Assembly (NCBI GenBank): GCA_028753945.1
Contig: JAPNXP010000001.1
Coordinates: forward strand, 3,276,501-3,340,500
Source: Hexactinellida sp. DTS-2022
Lineage: Eukaryota > Porifera > Hexactinellida
DNA: 64,000 nt
Reading direction: 5' to 3'
The translations under genes and the position numbers were made by a program. Under the pieces are notes generated by a model. The model worked only from the letters and a program-made list of their open reading frames with translations. It had not been told where the DNA came from and ran no database searches. Shown in pieces: positions 1 through 11,393 of this stretch. Each line of letters starts with the position of its first letter. The stretch's first letter is position 1.

Positions 1-199
1 AGCACGTTTTTTGAGGTAGAGATTGCCCCCCCCACTTTGTAAAAATACCCCCAAAACTTTACGCCTATGGACATACCTATTTCCACCATAGACATAAATT
101 CAGCATATCAACTACACTCTTATACTTGCACCTTTCAGTGGTTTAATCTGTTGGTTTATCACCTGATTCACCTCCATATCGAAAAGTTGAGCTGGTCTC

Positions 200-540
200 C
201 AATTTCCCTGAGTAAAATAGTCGATGAAATTTCTTCAAACTCTAATTCAAGAAAATACTGGTTTGAAGGTTGGCCAACCACACTCAAGTGGTGGAACAAC
301 CTCTACAGGAAACGTAGCTCGAAGGGCATTTTCTGACGAAACAAGTTTTTCAGAGTGTGTTCTATCTGCTTTTGCAATTCCCCATCGAACAGGATTAGAA
401 ATGATAAATATTCAACTTGCTGCTATACTCAAGTATATAATTTCATTATAAAAGTGAAGACAGTGGAGTTGGGTAAAGTGTGCAAAGTTTCCTTAGACGA
501 ATTTCACACCCACTGTCAACAAATTATTAGCCTACTCTGA
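200..540 (+). pseudogene. Fragment of a TE-type protein with a GNVARRAFSDE motif
   Basis: A stretch in frame 2 (224-451) continues in frame 1 (to 540) after a shift near 445. It carries a glycine/threonine-rich segment followed by GNVARRAFSDE and then a hydrophobic alpha-helical stretch. I recall GNTARRFF-like motifs from repetitive transposon-borne proteins of invertebrates, but I cannot name the superfamily with certainty. There is no start codon that makes sense and the frame is broken, so this is a relic rather than a gene. The overlapping frame at 67-336 is probably chance. Confidence 0.35.
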
Positions 541-644
541 GGAATTGATTCGTTAATCAATTTCTGGATTTGGCCATGGCCTACTTAATATACGGCTATA
601 TATGTCGCCGAGAAGGCCATAAAACAAAGAGGCCAGTTTCTAAT

Positions 645-1040
645 TTTCAAAATGGAGAATTGATCTTTATTCTAATAATTAGCAATGATAGAGCTGAAAA
701 GTGTATTATAACTATATAGGAATATGGTATCCAGATATACATAGCACCCTCCAGAATTGTGATATGTCATCATCTGATGACGTTATGGTTATTTTGGTTG
801 CGAATTATCTTGTTTTTCTAGCATACTTTACCATATTTAAACGCGTTATAAATGTTCAAAATTTGAACATGGTAATACCCAGAAGTAGTAGAATAAAATA
901 TATCGAAATTATAAATGGAATGTTGACACATTCCTCGGTTGCGATGGAAAATGTGCCATAACTCAAAAACTATGAATGTTATGTAAACTAGACTGGTACT
1001 GATCTGTCCGGAATAGGTAAAATCCTATTCATATGAAAAC
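645..1040 (+). repeat. Diverged partial copy of the 58.4-kb palindrome arm
   Basis: From the segment around 'gatagagctgaaaagtgtat' to 'gatctgtccggaataggtaa' this matches one arm of the large palindrome (about 58840-59215), with scattered substitutions and a small internal deletion. It is a single arm without its inverted partner, so a truncated or solo remnant of the same family. Confidence 0.85.
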
Positions 1041-1044
1041 AATA

Positions 1045-1359
1045 CAGTACACCCTCGCTAATCCGAACAGAGGTGTTCCGATTCAAAAATATTCTGTTCT
1101 GATTAGTGAATTCGATCGGATTAGTGAAGTAATGCATTTTCTATGGGCATCTATAAATGAGAATCTCGATAATCCGAACCAAACTTGTACAAACCGTGTT
1201 AATCCGCACTAAACAACTAGTGTACTCCTTAAAATACTTGCCTGAGACTTATCTTTTATACTTCCATTGCAATTTACGATTTTTCCCCACATTTATTAGA
1301 AGAATATTTTGGTTTCTCTTGTTCGGATTAGCGGGGTTCGGATTAGCGAGGGTGTACTG
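1045..1359. mobile_element. pogo/Tigger-type MITE (CAGTACACCCTCG ends)
   Basis: The ends CAGTACACCCTCGCTAATCC and its inverse are flanked by TA on both sides (1043-1044, 1360-1361), the target duplication of Tc1/mariner/pogo elements. No coding capacity. A second, diverged copy is at 4530-4860 and a degraded right end lies near 37050-37170. The right end contains a short duplication of the 'cggattagcg' unit. Confidence 0.87.
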
Positions 1360-1361
1360 TA

Positions 1362-1797
1362 TATATAATTTTCGATGACGTCATAATATGAAACATAGAA
1401 GCCGTACATTTTTTGTTGTTGAATGGGATCGGTAACTAATATGCTAGTAATAGATTAAATATATCTAAGACGTATATAAATGCCTATTCTTCACCATATG
1501 CCATTTAGACCACTGCACCATGATGCCACCAGAGGTTTATCTAGGATTTTCGTCGCTGGCACTTTATTATGGAGGTAGAAATTTTCCGGCACCCTAGAGG
1601 TATAAGCCATAATACAAAATCAATATAATACAATGATGCGGCACTATTTTAAGGAGGTAAACTGCTACGGTGCACAAACTGTTGTTAATCCAATCATTTC
1701 TGGACCAGAAAATCTGGCCATACACCCGGCACCTAATTAAGTGCCATCCCGGCACCTAAATCAAATCGAAAATCACGCACTTTTTGACCTCAACTGA
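1362..1797. other. No gene seen
   Basis: AT-rich sequence with several copies of 'ccggcacct'-like words toward its right end. I see no coding frame or clear element ends. Confidence 0.5.
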
Positions 1798-1831
1798 TGC
1801 CTGGCCGGCACCTAAAAGTGCCGGCCAGGCA
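1798..1831. repeat. Perfect 14-bp hairpin in ggcacct-rich sequence
   Basis: TGCCTGGCCGGCAC is followed by a 6-base loop and its exact reverse complement. It sits at the end of a run of 'ggcacct' words and just downstream of the Tc1 remnant. It may be a fragment of a TIR, but no partner ends were found. Confidence 0.8.
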
Positions 1832-1834
1832 CCT

Positions 1835-2270
1835 ATATACACCCCTGGATGCCACCCAACCAAATTGCACGTTCTTTAGTATCCACTCTGAGAACTCGGC
1901 ATCTTTCATTCTCTTCACGTAAACTCTCCTGTCAATTGTATAGAGAAGGAACCGAGATTCGTGATAGAACACAACTATTGCACATTCTTCATTAATCCAG
2001 TCCTTGTGCGCTCTTGCGAAGACAATACGGTCTCTTTTGTGTTCCAGTCTTTCGTAGCCTTCTCAGGTCTGTTGAGGTATAAAGTTTCATTGCGTATTCT
2101 GATAATACTTCAGCTCTGATCTGATTAGCAGTCTTAAATCGATCCTTTTTGCATTTTCTGACTAATAAATTATCTTGCCTCATGGCTGTGACACGAGGCT
2201 TACCGGAATAGTGAGGTCTCTCATCGACCCAGTCAGTCTTTAAGCTTTTTTCGGCTACATACTACCATTT
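1835..2270 (-). pseudogene. Tc1/mariner-type transposase remnant
   Basis: Read on the minus strand in shifting frames, this starts with a basic Tc1-like segment (GKPRVTAMRQDNLLVR), then a predicted second helix-turn-helix region (FKTANQIRAEVL) and an LRRLRK segment. It ends with the region around the first catalytic residue: RAHKDWINEE followed by FYHESRFLLY. In active Tc1-like proteins this block reads (F/S)DESRF, so the catalytic Asp appears to be His here. Frames change at about 2040 and 1975. The catalytic C-terminal half (second D and the E/D) is absent. It is unrelated in sequence to the DD35E element at 11.1 kb. Confidence 0.65.
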
Positions 2271-3372
2271 TAGCTACATCATGAGTATAGCTGCTTTCCG
2301 ATAGCAATATCCGGTTGGACCGATTTTCAATGGAAATTCGAGGTTTCGAAGGCATTAAAAATTCGATTAAAAGATATAAGTTGTAAAAAAGAATCGTAAA
2401 GTGAAAGTTGTATAATATACAACTGAAATATCCTATGTGACTTACATATCAAAATAAATAGAGAAGTATATGGTTTGGCAGAAATAACTATCTTGTGTGT
2501 GTAAACAATTGGACATATACCATACTATATACATTTATTTTTAGCAATACCTTTTTACCGGCATATTTTTAATGCTTCGTAAAGGGGTTTTCCCAGTTGA
2601 GCGAACCCAATTGAGCGAAACCTAATTTATCGAAACCAATGAACTAATTGAGCGAAACATAAGCAAGAAAGTTTAATTAATAATATAGAGTATTGGAACT
2701 GAATTATGAATGCCATCATTCTTAGGCCTTGAAATGTTAAAGAGACAAGTTTAATGGGGACAAGGCCAGTGCAATAAGCTTTCGTTAATATACATATATC
2801 CGATGAGGTCGATCATGAACATATATTTGAGACAAACCCAAAACTTGCACCTTGCGATAAATTGCCTGGAAAAATTAAAGTAACATCCACGGACACAAGC
2901 ATTAGGAAATTCCAGTCTAATGCTTTTATCAGGCCACTATAAAAATCACAAGTGACTAACTCAGGTGCTATTACTACGTTTAAATTGCCAGCTTTATCTT
3001 AGAGAGCCCGAAATAATTCCGAATAAATGACACGCGTTTTAGCGGAGAGTAGGCAGTAAATGAGAGGAATTAATTTGTCATCTTCGAACGCATGGATGGC
3101 GAAGAGTAGAAGATATAAGTGAGGTACACTTCTAAATGCACCGTCTACTTTAGTAGAAAGCATTCGAATATTGTCTTCTTTACCGAAAATAAGGATTTCA
3201 TTGTTTTAAGGTTAAATTACGGCAGATTCACCCAAAAAACACATGAATTTAGTTTTGAAGGTGGGAGTTTGAATTTCACATATATGATGGAAGAGATTAT
3301 AGCTATATCGAAACTGAAAACGAAATCTAATTATCTTCTATAAATTCGAAATTATTGGGCTTGCAGTATTAT
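2271..3372. other. No gene seen; a few short repeats
   Basis: AT-rich. Around 2590-2660 there are four near copies of 'ttgagcgaaac', possibly a decayed tandem repeat. The open frame at 3119-3343 has no recognisable domain and no coding support. Confidence 0.5.
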
Positions 3373-3783
3373 GCTAATACAAAAGTCCCATAGGGGGATT
3401 TTTTCAGACTCCACCTGATAAGTGTGTAGTTTGCAAGATCATTATTTGCTAAAGACCTGTACTGTGTATTTATCAGAAAGATCATCGTTATGGGCGGTTG
3501 GTGAGTGGTTTAGAATTTTGATAAAATCTAAATAAAAAATATTGCGACCTTTTGAAACCAAAAAATGAATAAAAAGGTCATCTTTTCATGCGAAATTTGA
3601 TAAAATGCTTGATAAAAAAAATTCCAAGTCATAATTCAAAAATGTAAACCGTCTACCTACTCCGTACGCTTATAATCTTTAAATATTGATTCTGATGACA
3701 AACATTGATAATTGCATTGCCAAATTACCGCATAATATCGACCACCACTTTTGGAAATCGCCCTATGGGAGATTTGTATTAGC
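3373..3783. mobile_element. Short TIR element (GCTAATACAAA ends)
   Basis: The left end GCTAATACAAAAGTCCCATA is mirrored at the right by 'ctatgggagatttgtattagc'. The inverted repeats run about 30 bp with a few mismatches. No target duplication was convincing and there is no coding sequence, so the superfamily is unknown. Confidence 0.6.
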
Positions 3784-4265
3784 CAAATTTTGAAACCGAC
3801 AAAAAATAAAAAGTATAATAGATAGGGACATTTTCTTTTTGGTTTATTGATTTGTATCGTATAGGTATATATTTCTCACAATTACAGATTAATACAAGAA
3901 CTTTCATTCACGTGGGGTAATTTAACCTTAAGAAGAGTATTGTAGAGAGGTATAACCAGTAATTGTTTGTTGAAGGTTTGTAGGAAAATTAAGTGCTTCT
4001 CTAGAAATTGGGAGTATAGGGAGTTTGTTCAATCTCTTTCGATATAAAGAGGAGTCAATTTGACTAAACAAGGGAACTCGTGATGCAATAGTAGGAATAA
4101 CTGAGAGGTCCGCTGTATCATCCCGTAGAGCGTCCCATAGGAGTTAATTGAGTCCTTGCCTTCACTTTAAATACAGATACTACAATTTCAATATACCTAG
4201 CATCTGGATCTGGCTGGTATGCAATGCTCACGGTGAGGCATTCGCGTTTAAATATCTGTATTTTC

Positions 4266-5740
4266 TTGGGGGGTTATTCACTAAACTTCATAAACTTAAA
4301 CTTAAACTAAGAAAAAACTTAGTTTTTGCTACAAAACTTAGTTTGAACTAAGTGAAACTAACTTTAATGATAAGGTTCCCCTGGAAAAGAGAAAATGACT
4401 TTCGCTAGTTAGTTTTACCCCAAATACCCTTACATATTAGCTATTATTCAAAACAAAGTTTGACTCTCTAGCTCATTTGGTTACAAAGTTACAGTCAAAT
4501 AATTACATCTGGAACTAAATGACGTGGTACAGTACACCCTCGCTAATCCGAACAGAGGTGTTCCGATTCAAAAATCTTCTGTTCCGATTAGTTAATTCGT
4601 TCGGATTAGTGAAGTAATGCATTTTCTATTGGCATCTATAAATGAAAATCTCGATAATCCGAACCAAACTTGTACAAACCTTATTAATCCGAACTAAATC
4701 ATCTAGTGTACTCCTTAAAATACTTGCCTGAGACTTATTTTTATACTTCCATTGCAATTTACGATTTTTCCCCACATTTATTAGAAGAATATTTTGGTTT
4801 CTCCTCTTCGGATTAGCGAGGGTTCGGATTATCGGGGTTCGGATTAGCGAGGGTGTACTGTATTATGATTCAACATTAATAGCAATTTGACTATAAACAT
4901 GAGCATCCAAGAAAATTGGGTATTTATCAATGCGATGTTAGTGTCAATATAGTTAGTACTGTTGTATGACGGTTTACTTACCATGACAGTTTACTTACCT
5001 CTATTAATATAACCATATTTAACCATGGATACTTTCTATCCATGACGGTTTACTTACCGCCTTTGCTATGGCTTCACACTTTATACTTCCTATTACACAT
5101 CTGCACTTATAAGGATTCACATCACAAATTCTAATTATATATACTATCATAATTTGACAATGCATCAACATAGCATTTAATAATTTCCATATTAACTTAG
5201 ATATTTTGGGCCATATGACATTTTCCAATTAGAATATGAGATATGAATAGTTGAAATTTTCTAAAACATTCCAACATTCCAGAAAATTCTAACTAGTCAC
5301 TGCTGCAGTGTTGAAAGTCAACACTAGATCAAAAAAAGCTTTCTATTCCCCCCCGTGCTACTAGTTAGTACAAACTTTAAATGCATTAACATAGCATTGA
5401 TAACTACCCAATTCTCTTGGATGCTCATGTATATAGTAAATTTCAATTAATGTTAAATAATCACAACAGGAATTTAGTATCAGATTCAAATATTTGACTG
5501 TAACTTGGAATGTATATATGAGCTAGAGAGTCAAACTTTGTTTTGAACAATAGCTAATATGGTAGGGTATTTGGGGTTAAACTAACTACCGAAAGTAATT
5601 TTCTCTTTTCCTGGGGAACTTTATCCTTAAGTTTAAGTTTTGTCTTAAACATAGCTTTTGCTTAAACTTAACCTTAAACTAAGTTTTTGTTAGTTTTACT
5701 GTAAAAACTTAGCAAAAATTAAGTCTAGTCCGAAGCAGAA
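4266..5740. mobile_element. Foldback element with long AAACTTAAG-rich TIRs
   Basis: Left arm (about 4266-4970) and right arm (about 5370-5740 and inward) are inverted copies: both contain the block 'ctggaaaagagaaaatgac' and the block 'caaagtttgactctctagct'. The outermost 100 bp are repeats of aaacttaa/ttaagttt. A pogo MITE is nested in the left arm. A similar style of end (ttattcactaa / gtgaatac plus ttaag words) occurs at 61.7-62.9 kb. The exact ends and target site are unclear. It lies next to a HARBI1-like fragment, so a Harbinger link is possible but unproven. Confidence 0.7.
4530..4860. mobile_element. pogo/Tigger-type MITE, second copy
   Basis: Ends CAGTACACCCTCG...CGAGGGTGTACTG with TA on both sides (4528-4529, 4861-4862). 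Same family as 1045-1359, differing by point changes and a longer duplicated right end. It interrupts the left arm of the foldback, whose sequence resumes on the other side. Confidence 0.9.
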
Positions 5741-5890
5741 TTAACATAGTTTTTTGCTCCTTTTTGGATATGATGGCATCAATAAAAATGTATAATTTTA
5801 GAGCTTTGTAACAATTCGTACTATCTCCCAACATAGTGTAAACTTAAAATAAGAATATGATGAAGTGAGTTTCACATAATTAATTTTAAA

Positions 5891-6160
5891 TCATGGTTGG
5901 ACTAGGAACAGGTGGCGAGAAATTGTAGTGTGACAGCTAATTGTGTGGGAGCTGGAATGGAATGTGATCGCATTTTTGATCGATGAATAACGTACAACTT
6001 TTTCTTGCAGCTGAATGAACATATATTTTGTAACTCGGTAACGCGCGATAAATTCTGAATCATTCATTATAAACATCAATTGGATTGAATCTATCACGAA
6101 TACTCTGTCGTGACAAACTTTGTGAAGGATCAACATCAAGTAGAAAAGCGAGTGTCATAA
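5891..6160 (-). pseudogene. HARBI1-like (Harbinger) transposase, N-terminal fragment
   Basis: On the minus strand a methionine start near 6157 gives MTLAFLLDVDPSQS..., reaching FNPIDVYN before a 4-base 'aatg' duplication near 6058 shifts the frame. The next frame gives NDSEFIARYRVTKYMFIQL, which matches the conserved 'D-x-E-F-x-x-R-F-R-h-S/T-K' entry of Harbinger transposases. A third frame gives the block PTQLAVTLQFLATCS, corresponding to the family's 'hLVALRFLATGS' segment that usually ends the first exon. Only about 90 residues of a roughly 350-residue family remain, and the DDE domain is missing. The segment ends just outside the foldback at 4.3-5.7 kb. Confidence 0.68.
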
Positions 6161-7621
6161 TTAAACAATTGATAGATGTTTATTGTATGTTGATATAGTA
6201 TATACCATAGCCTACTAGAACATAAGTCCTTTTCACTACATTGAACCAGGGATAAGAGAAAGTCGAGTTTTTTAAGGTGGTTATTCTAACATTACACAGC
6301 TGATGTATGTAAGATGTCAAAAGTTAATAATTCATAAGTATTTTTTATGCATATATTAGACATTAGCCTCTTTAATAAAGCATAAGACAATAAAAAAGCT
6401 ATAAAGAATACAAAATTAAATAATTATTTCGAACTAAGTTTGAGGATCTTCCTTCCAGGTTCTTTCGAATGGCTTTGTATCCAATCCGAATCGATGTTCT
6501 TTGCCATGTTATTGAGAAAACAATTGCTTGCAGTTACTAATATTCCATGTAACACTTCTTTTCCTTAATATAAACAATGTGAACACTGAAAAGTCCAATC
6601 GCCGCAGCCTTCACTTTCTAGCTTAAGGATAGTGAGCTGAACTAGTTTAGCTCGTGAGTGTGAAATGAGAAAATTATTCAGATGTTTTTGACAACTTTTT
6701 TCATTGATGAAAAGGCTGCGTAAACAGCAATAAAAGCCAAAGCTTGTTGTCATAGGCGTCGTAACCCGCCCGGGTGCCCGGAAATGTCCGGGCGGCCCGG
6801 AAGGGTAGCCCCTATGCTACTAATACTATACCTAGTGGGGCAGCATAACAGCCATATTTTAGTGAATTGTTCAATTTTTGATACAAGCATGAAAATTGGC
6901 ACAGACATAGATAAATATATTATAAAAAGATATGGATATGGAGGAATCACGAAATTTTAATATTTTCGAGAAGGCCAAAAATTGTCGGAAAGAGTCGGAC
7001 AAAAGCCCGATCTCGCGAATACTTGTTAAATGACCTCGTAGAGTGTTTATATACGCATAGTTATTCTCGAATAACTGTGCGGTGAAGAAAGAGGGGTCAC
7101 TCGATAGGGTAGAAACAATATTTGAGAATGGAATGTGTCACATTCCAGCGTTGTCAAGGAATATCCTCCCTCCCAAACATTGACTGGAAATCTCATGCTG
7201 ATTACGAATATCAGCATTAAATATGGATTAAACTTCAATTGATAGAGTTAATTTGCTTTTGTATACATATATGTACAACAGTCTAACTTGGTTAGTACGG
7301 ACTGGGTTAGTACTTAGTACGTACTTCGGCTCAGTAAGTACTTTTAAATCAATTAGTAAATTTATATGTACTATCTCAATATAATGTAAAGTCAGTTAGT
7401 ACGTACACTTGGATAATATGCACAAATTTTCTCTCCCGAGGGGTTACATGCTAACCGAGTTGTATTTTAAGCCAAAATGTCATTCCGTCCTAAAAATACT
7501 GTGAAACTTTACTCGATTAAGCGGAGAAATCTATTAACTGGTGGTGGCTCTATAAAGCAGAGTCGACTGCGTTTAATCGACACCAATACTTATCTAATAT
7601 TCAACGGATATTTCCATATTA

Positions 7622-8240
7622 CAGTAGAATCTCGTTAGTACGAACACGATTAATACGATTTCCCGGATAAGACGACAAACAATTCAACATAATCAGGTCC
7701 AGAGTGGACCATGGGTCGATGGGTCATGGGTCATGGGTCAGATGGGTCACCTAAATCGATGGGTCAGATGGGTCATGGGTCACGGCTCCGTGACCCATGA
7801 GCCATGACCCATTTGGAATTTCAATGTCATCTTCAGTTAAAATACGTTTCACTCATCATCATCATTATTATTATAACATTGATGTGCATTGATATACTAA
7901 ACATATTCGACATAGCAACAAGTAGGTTTGTTGAGGTATTTAAACCGTTATTCTGTTATTCTGTTAATGTTACATTATAGTATTTAGATATTTAAAATTG
8001 TTTGATGGGTCAATGGGTCACTCGATGGGTCATGGGTCAATGGGTCAATGGGTCATGGGTCAGAAATGGGATGGGTCAGATGGGTCATGGGTCACCAATG
8101 TTGACCCATGGTCCACTCTGATCAGGTCCCTACAAGCTACAATGGTTATTCAATGGGTATTACTCCGGTTAATATGAACTCCGGATAAAGCTAACAAAAT
8201 TTTATCTTCCGTTGGTGCTCGTATTAACGAGGTTCTACTG
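7622..8240. mobile_element. pogo/Tigger-type MITE (CAGTAGAATCTCG ends)
   Basis: Left end CAGTAGAATCTCGTTAGTAC and right end CGAGGTTCTACTG are flanked by TA (7620-7621, 8241-8242). The inner part is mostly a nested hAT-like MITE. A one-ended relative lies at about 9009-9060 and another near 28300-28345. Confidence 0.87.
7700..8120. mobile_element. hAT-type MITE with GGGTCAT tandem repeats
   Basis: Ends CAGAGTGGACCATGGGTC and its inverse are bounded by the exact 8-bp duplication ATCAGGTC (7692-7699, 8121-8128). Both subterminal regions (7712-7810 and 8005-8117) are irregular tandem arrays of the word 'atgggtc'. No coding capacity. It is the innermost of four nested elements. Confidence 0.92.
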
Positions 8241-9878
8241 TATATAGATAGGCATGAATGTAAAGATCTTATCCATGTTTTAATAGAAATTAATACTGTG
8301 TATTCTATTTCTTGAAAAATAGTGGCTCTTATACTATAAGAAATTTTTTTGTAAAAGCCTGCACCGATTGAGGACAACATCCTCCTGGTGAATGGCTCTT
8401 AACGCCCCCTACCATTCGAGTTACCCAGTGATCATCGATTATTAATAGTTGCAGTTATTAACTTTTCTAAGTCGTTATTTATTAAATAGGAGCCTTCGGT
8501 CTCAGTAGCTTTGCGACCGATCGGTGCTACGCACCTCAAGTTAACTACTCCTCACTAAACCATTGATGATAGAGTTAGTAAAGCATCCCTTCCTACCATT
8601 TCCATACTTTTAACTTGTTTACCTATAATACTCGTTGAAAGCAAACTTCTAAGGTGATTTGAATTTTCATTAATTTGTTACCTTTTTTGTAAACATCAAT
8701 AATAATATTCACATTAAAATTACACAAAATGCGAAATTTGAAATCAGCATACTTGTTTACCTATGTAACATTTGGAAGTTAGTTTCTCGTAAATACATGC
8801 AGCTTCTATACCCCGTCACTTTAATACAACCTGGACAAACAAACACACACAGTGGTCACACACACACAAAACAAACAACAGTCGAGTTTTAATAATAAAG
8901 ATTCATCAATAGTTTCTTAAAATCCTTAGCTCCTGAATATTCTCGCCCAAAATATTTTTGAGCGCTTAAACTAAAATCAATCCTAATTAAATCAAATATT
9001 GAAATATGCAGTAGAACTTCATTAGTACGAAAACGTATTTCTAATATGCGAATTCCAGTTCGCGATGAACACAATTTTTGGACCCTTCAAAGAATCTTCA
9101 ATTCGAATAACACCGGTTGATACCAATTTGTTATCATGAACGTGCAAATAGACTAGGGCAAAATATCCGAAATAGAAGACACGAAAAGTTATTATTTGAT
9201 TTATACAGTACTAACTGACTTTACATTATATTGAGATAATACATATATATTTACTAAAATGGTTAAAAAAATTAGTACCTACTGATCCGAAGTACGTGCT
9301 AAGCCAGTATATACGTACTAACCAAGTTAGACTGTTGTACATATATGCATACAAAAGCAAATTAACTCTATCAATTGAAGTTTAATCCATATTTAATGCT
9401 GATATTCATAATCAGCATAAGATTTCCAGTCATTATAGGGGTCACATGACCATGTTTGGGAGGGAGGATATTCCTTGACAACGCTGGAATGCGACACATT
9501 CCATTCTCAAATATTGTTTCTACCCTATCGAGTGACCCCTCTTTCTTCACCGCACAGTCATTCGAGAATAACTATGCGTATATAAACACTCTACGAGGTC
9601 ATTTAACAAGTATTCGCGAGAGCGGGCTTTTGTCCGACTCTTTCCGACAATTTTTGGACGCCATCTCGAAAATATTAAAATTTCGTGAAGCCTCCATATC
9701 CATATCTTTTTATAATATATTTATCTATGTCTGTGCCAATTTTCGTGCTTGTATCAAAAATTGAAACAATTTTATTTCTATGCTGCCCCACTAACCCGGA
9801 GTTTACCCGGACATTACCCTGAATTTCCGGGAGGCCCGAAGGATTGATCTTTGAATTTACGACGCCTATGCTTGTTGT

Positions 9879-10440
9879 GTTTCTAAATCTGGGTCCACTG
9901 TGTCCATTGTGATGATTGATAAATAGATTGTTAAGTCTTGAGTCTCGCTACAATCAGTAGGGTTATCTTGTTCTATTACGAATGTATTGAGAAATTCCTT
10001 GAAGGAAGCCCTATCCTTTCGAACAATAGTCTGCCGCTAATAAAGTTTAAGGATATTGGATAGCTTCAACGTTCTTTCGCTCTCCATTACCTGGCAAACA
10101 GATACATTATAATTGATCCAGACATCTGTCGGTACAGTCCAAAACGATGTTCGATTTGGTAATTCTGAACAAATGAAGAAAGCACATAAGAAAAGCCACA
10201 ATAACCAGTTAAATATTCAACCAGTTTGGGTAGCGTTAGACATGAATGCCGAAAGCTGGTGAATGTTTGAGGTGTTAAATTGCCTTGATGATATGGTAAT
10301 AGTCTCCAGTTTTCTAACCAACGAACTATTTAGGATAAGAACTTAAAGCGGGGGTCATTAATCTTTAATGGCAAGCTATCCTGATCGTTGAAACGGCAGC
10401 CTTTCCGAGGGGTATTAATATTAATATTTTCCAAACACGG
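9879..10440 (-). other. Degraded part of the P-like transposase region
   Basis: On the minus strand the 3' part (near 9880-9960) reads into the P-like C-terminal block (MDTVDPDLETQQ). The rest up to 10.44 kb is low-confidence coding sequence with stops between the recognisable blocks. Confidence 0.5.
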
Positions 10441-11393
10441 CTAATCAGTTTAATGAATTATTAGTCTGTATCTGGTCAATTTGGTCTACATTGGATTGAT
10501 GAATAGTAAGGGCAGCTACATAAGAATCATCGAATATCCTCAGAGAAAGTCTCACATTCTGCGTTTCTAGGGCGGATGGCCAACAAGACTTGTAAGTCAA
10601 CTTCGGTGCTAGTTTTCCAACTGAAAACTGTTCAGATTTATACTGTCGCCTCAAGTGCTATGTAAATATTGATGAAACATAAAAATATAACACATGTACA
10701 ACAATATCGACCTTTAATTTGAAAAATAATAAAAATCTACCTGAAAAACTGCCTGAAACACTCTCATTGGATAATTAGAGTTGAGGATATTTTCGAAATT
10801 TGGAAAAAGGAAAGTACAATTGAAGTCTTTTTGATTTAGCCAATTATTTCTAATACACTTAATTATGTGCACAAAATCGAAAAACGAGAAAAGGGAGCGT
10901 TCACTATCAGTAGGATGTGGCACATGTAATAAAAGTTCCTTACTTTTCCCAAGTGATTTGAAGAGATTAATGTTAAGCGGATAATTTTATGAAACTATAA
11001 CATCTACAAAGAGGCCATACTTTTCAATATCCTTGACCACTTGAATAGTAATAGGAAGTAAATCCGACGCTTTGGGATTCAACAGCGGGAGTAAGCGCAC
11101 AACAGAAGACCATTTTTAGATAAACTACTGTATTTCTCAGTCAATTATCCGATTGGGTCAACCAATCATCCGATTCAGTCAACCAATTATCCGATTGGGT
11201 CAACCAATCATCCGATTGGGTCAACCAATTATCCGACTCGGTCAACCAATTATCCGACTCATCCAATGAATATGAATACAGTTGTTTTTCATTTTGGTAT
11301 ACGGTTGGTGTATTTATATAAGCAGGTAAATATGAGGCACAAACAAATAATTTGCTCAATAACTTTCAAGATACAAACTTTGATTCTTCAAAA

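Larger units (their letters stand above)
6751..9870. mobile_element. 3.1-kb foldback with CATAGGCGTCG ends and 8-bp TSD
   Basis: Ends CATAGGCGTCGTAA...TTACGACGCCTATG are flanked by the exact duplication CTTGTTGT (6743-6750 and 9871-9878). Arms of about 700 bp (6751-7470 and 9160-9870) are inverted copies; the frame at 9456-9764 and the one at 7047-7238 are just the two arms. Removing the element plus one TSD restores a continuous frame of the P-like transposase (TQQALAFIAV), confirming the ends. A 156-bp element with the same ends is at 62390-62545. The 8-bp TSD fits hAT (or P-like) elements; no transposase is encoded. Confidence 0.9.

Noticed and set aside
3119..3343. 74-codon plus-strand frame
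   Set aside because: No motif, AT-rich, no splice or start context; likely chance.
9456..9764. 102-codon open frame
   Set aside because: It lies in one arm of the 3.1-kb foldback; the other arm contains the same sequence inverted and no protein motif is present.
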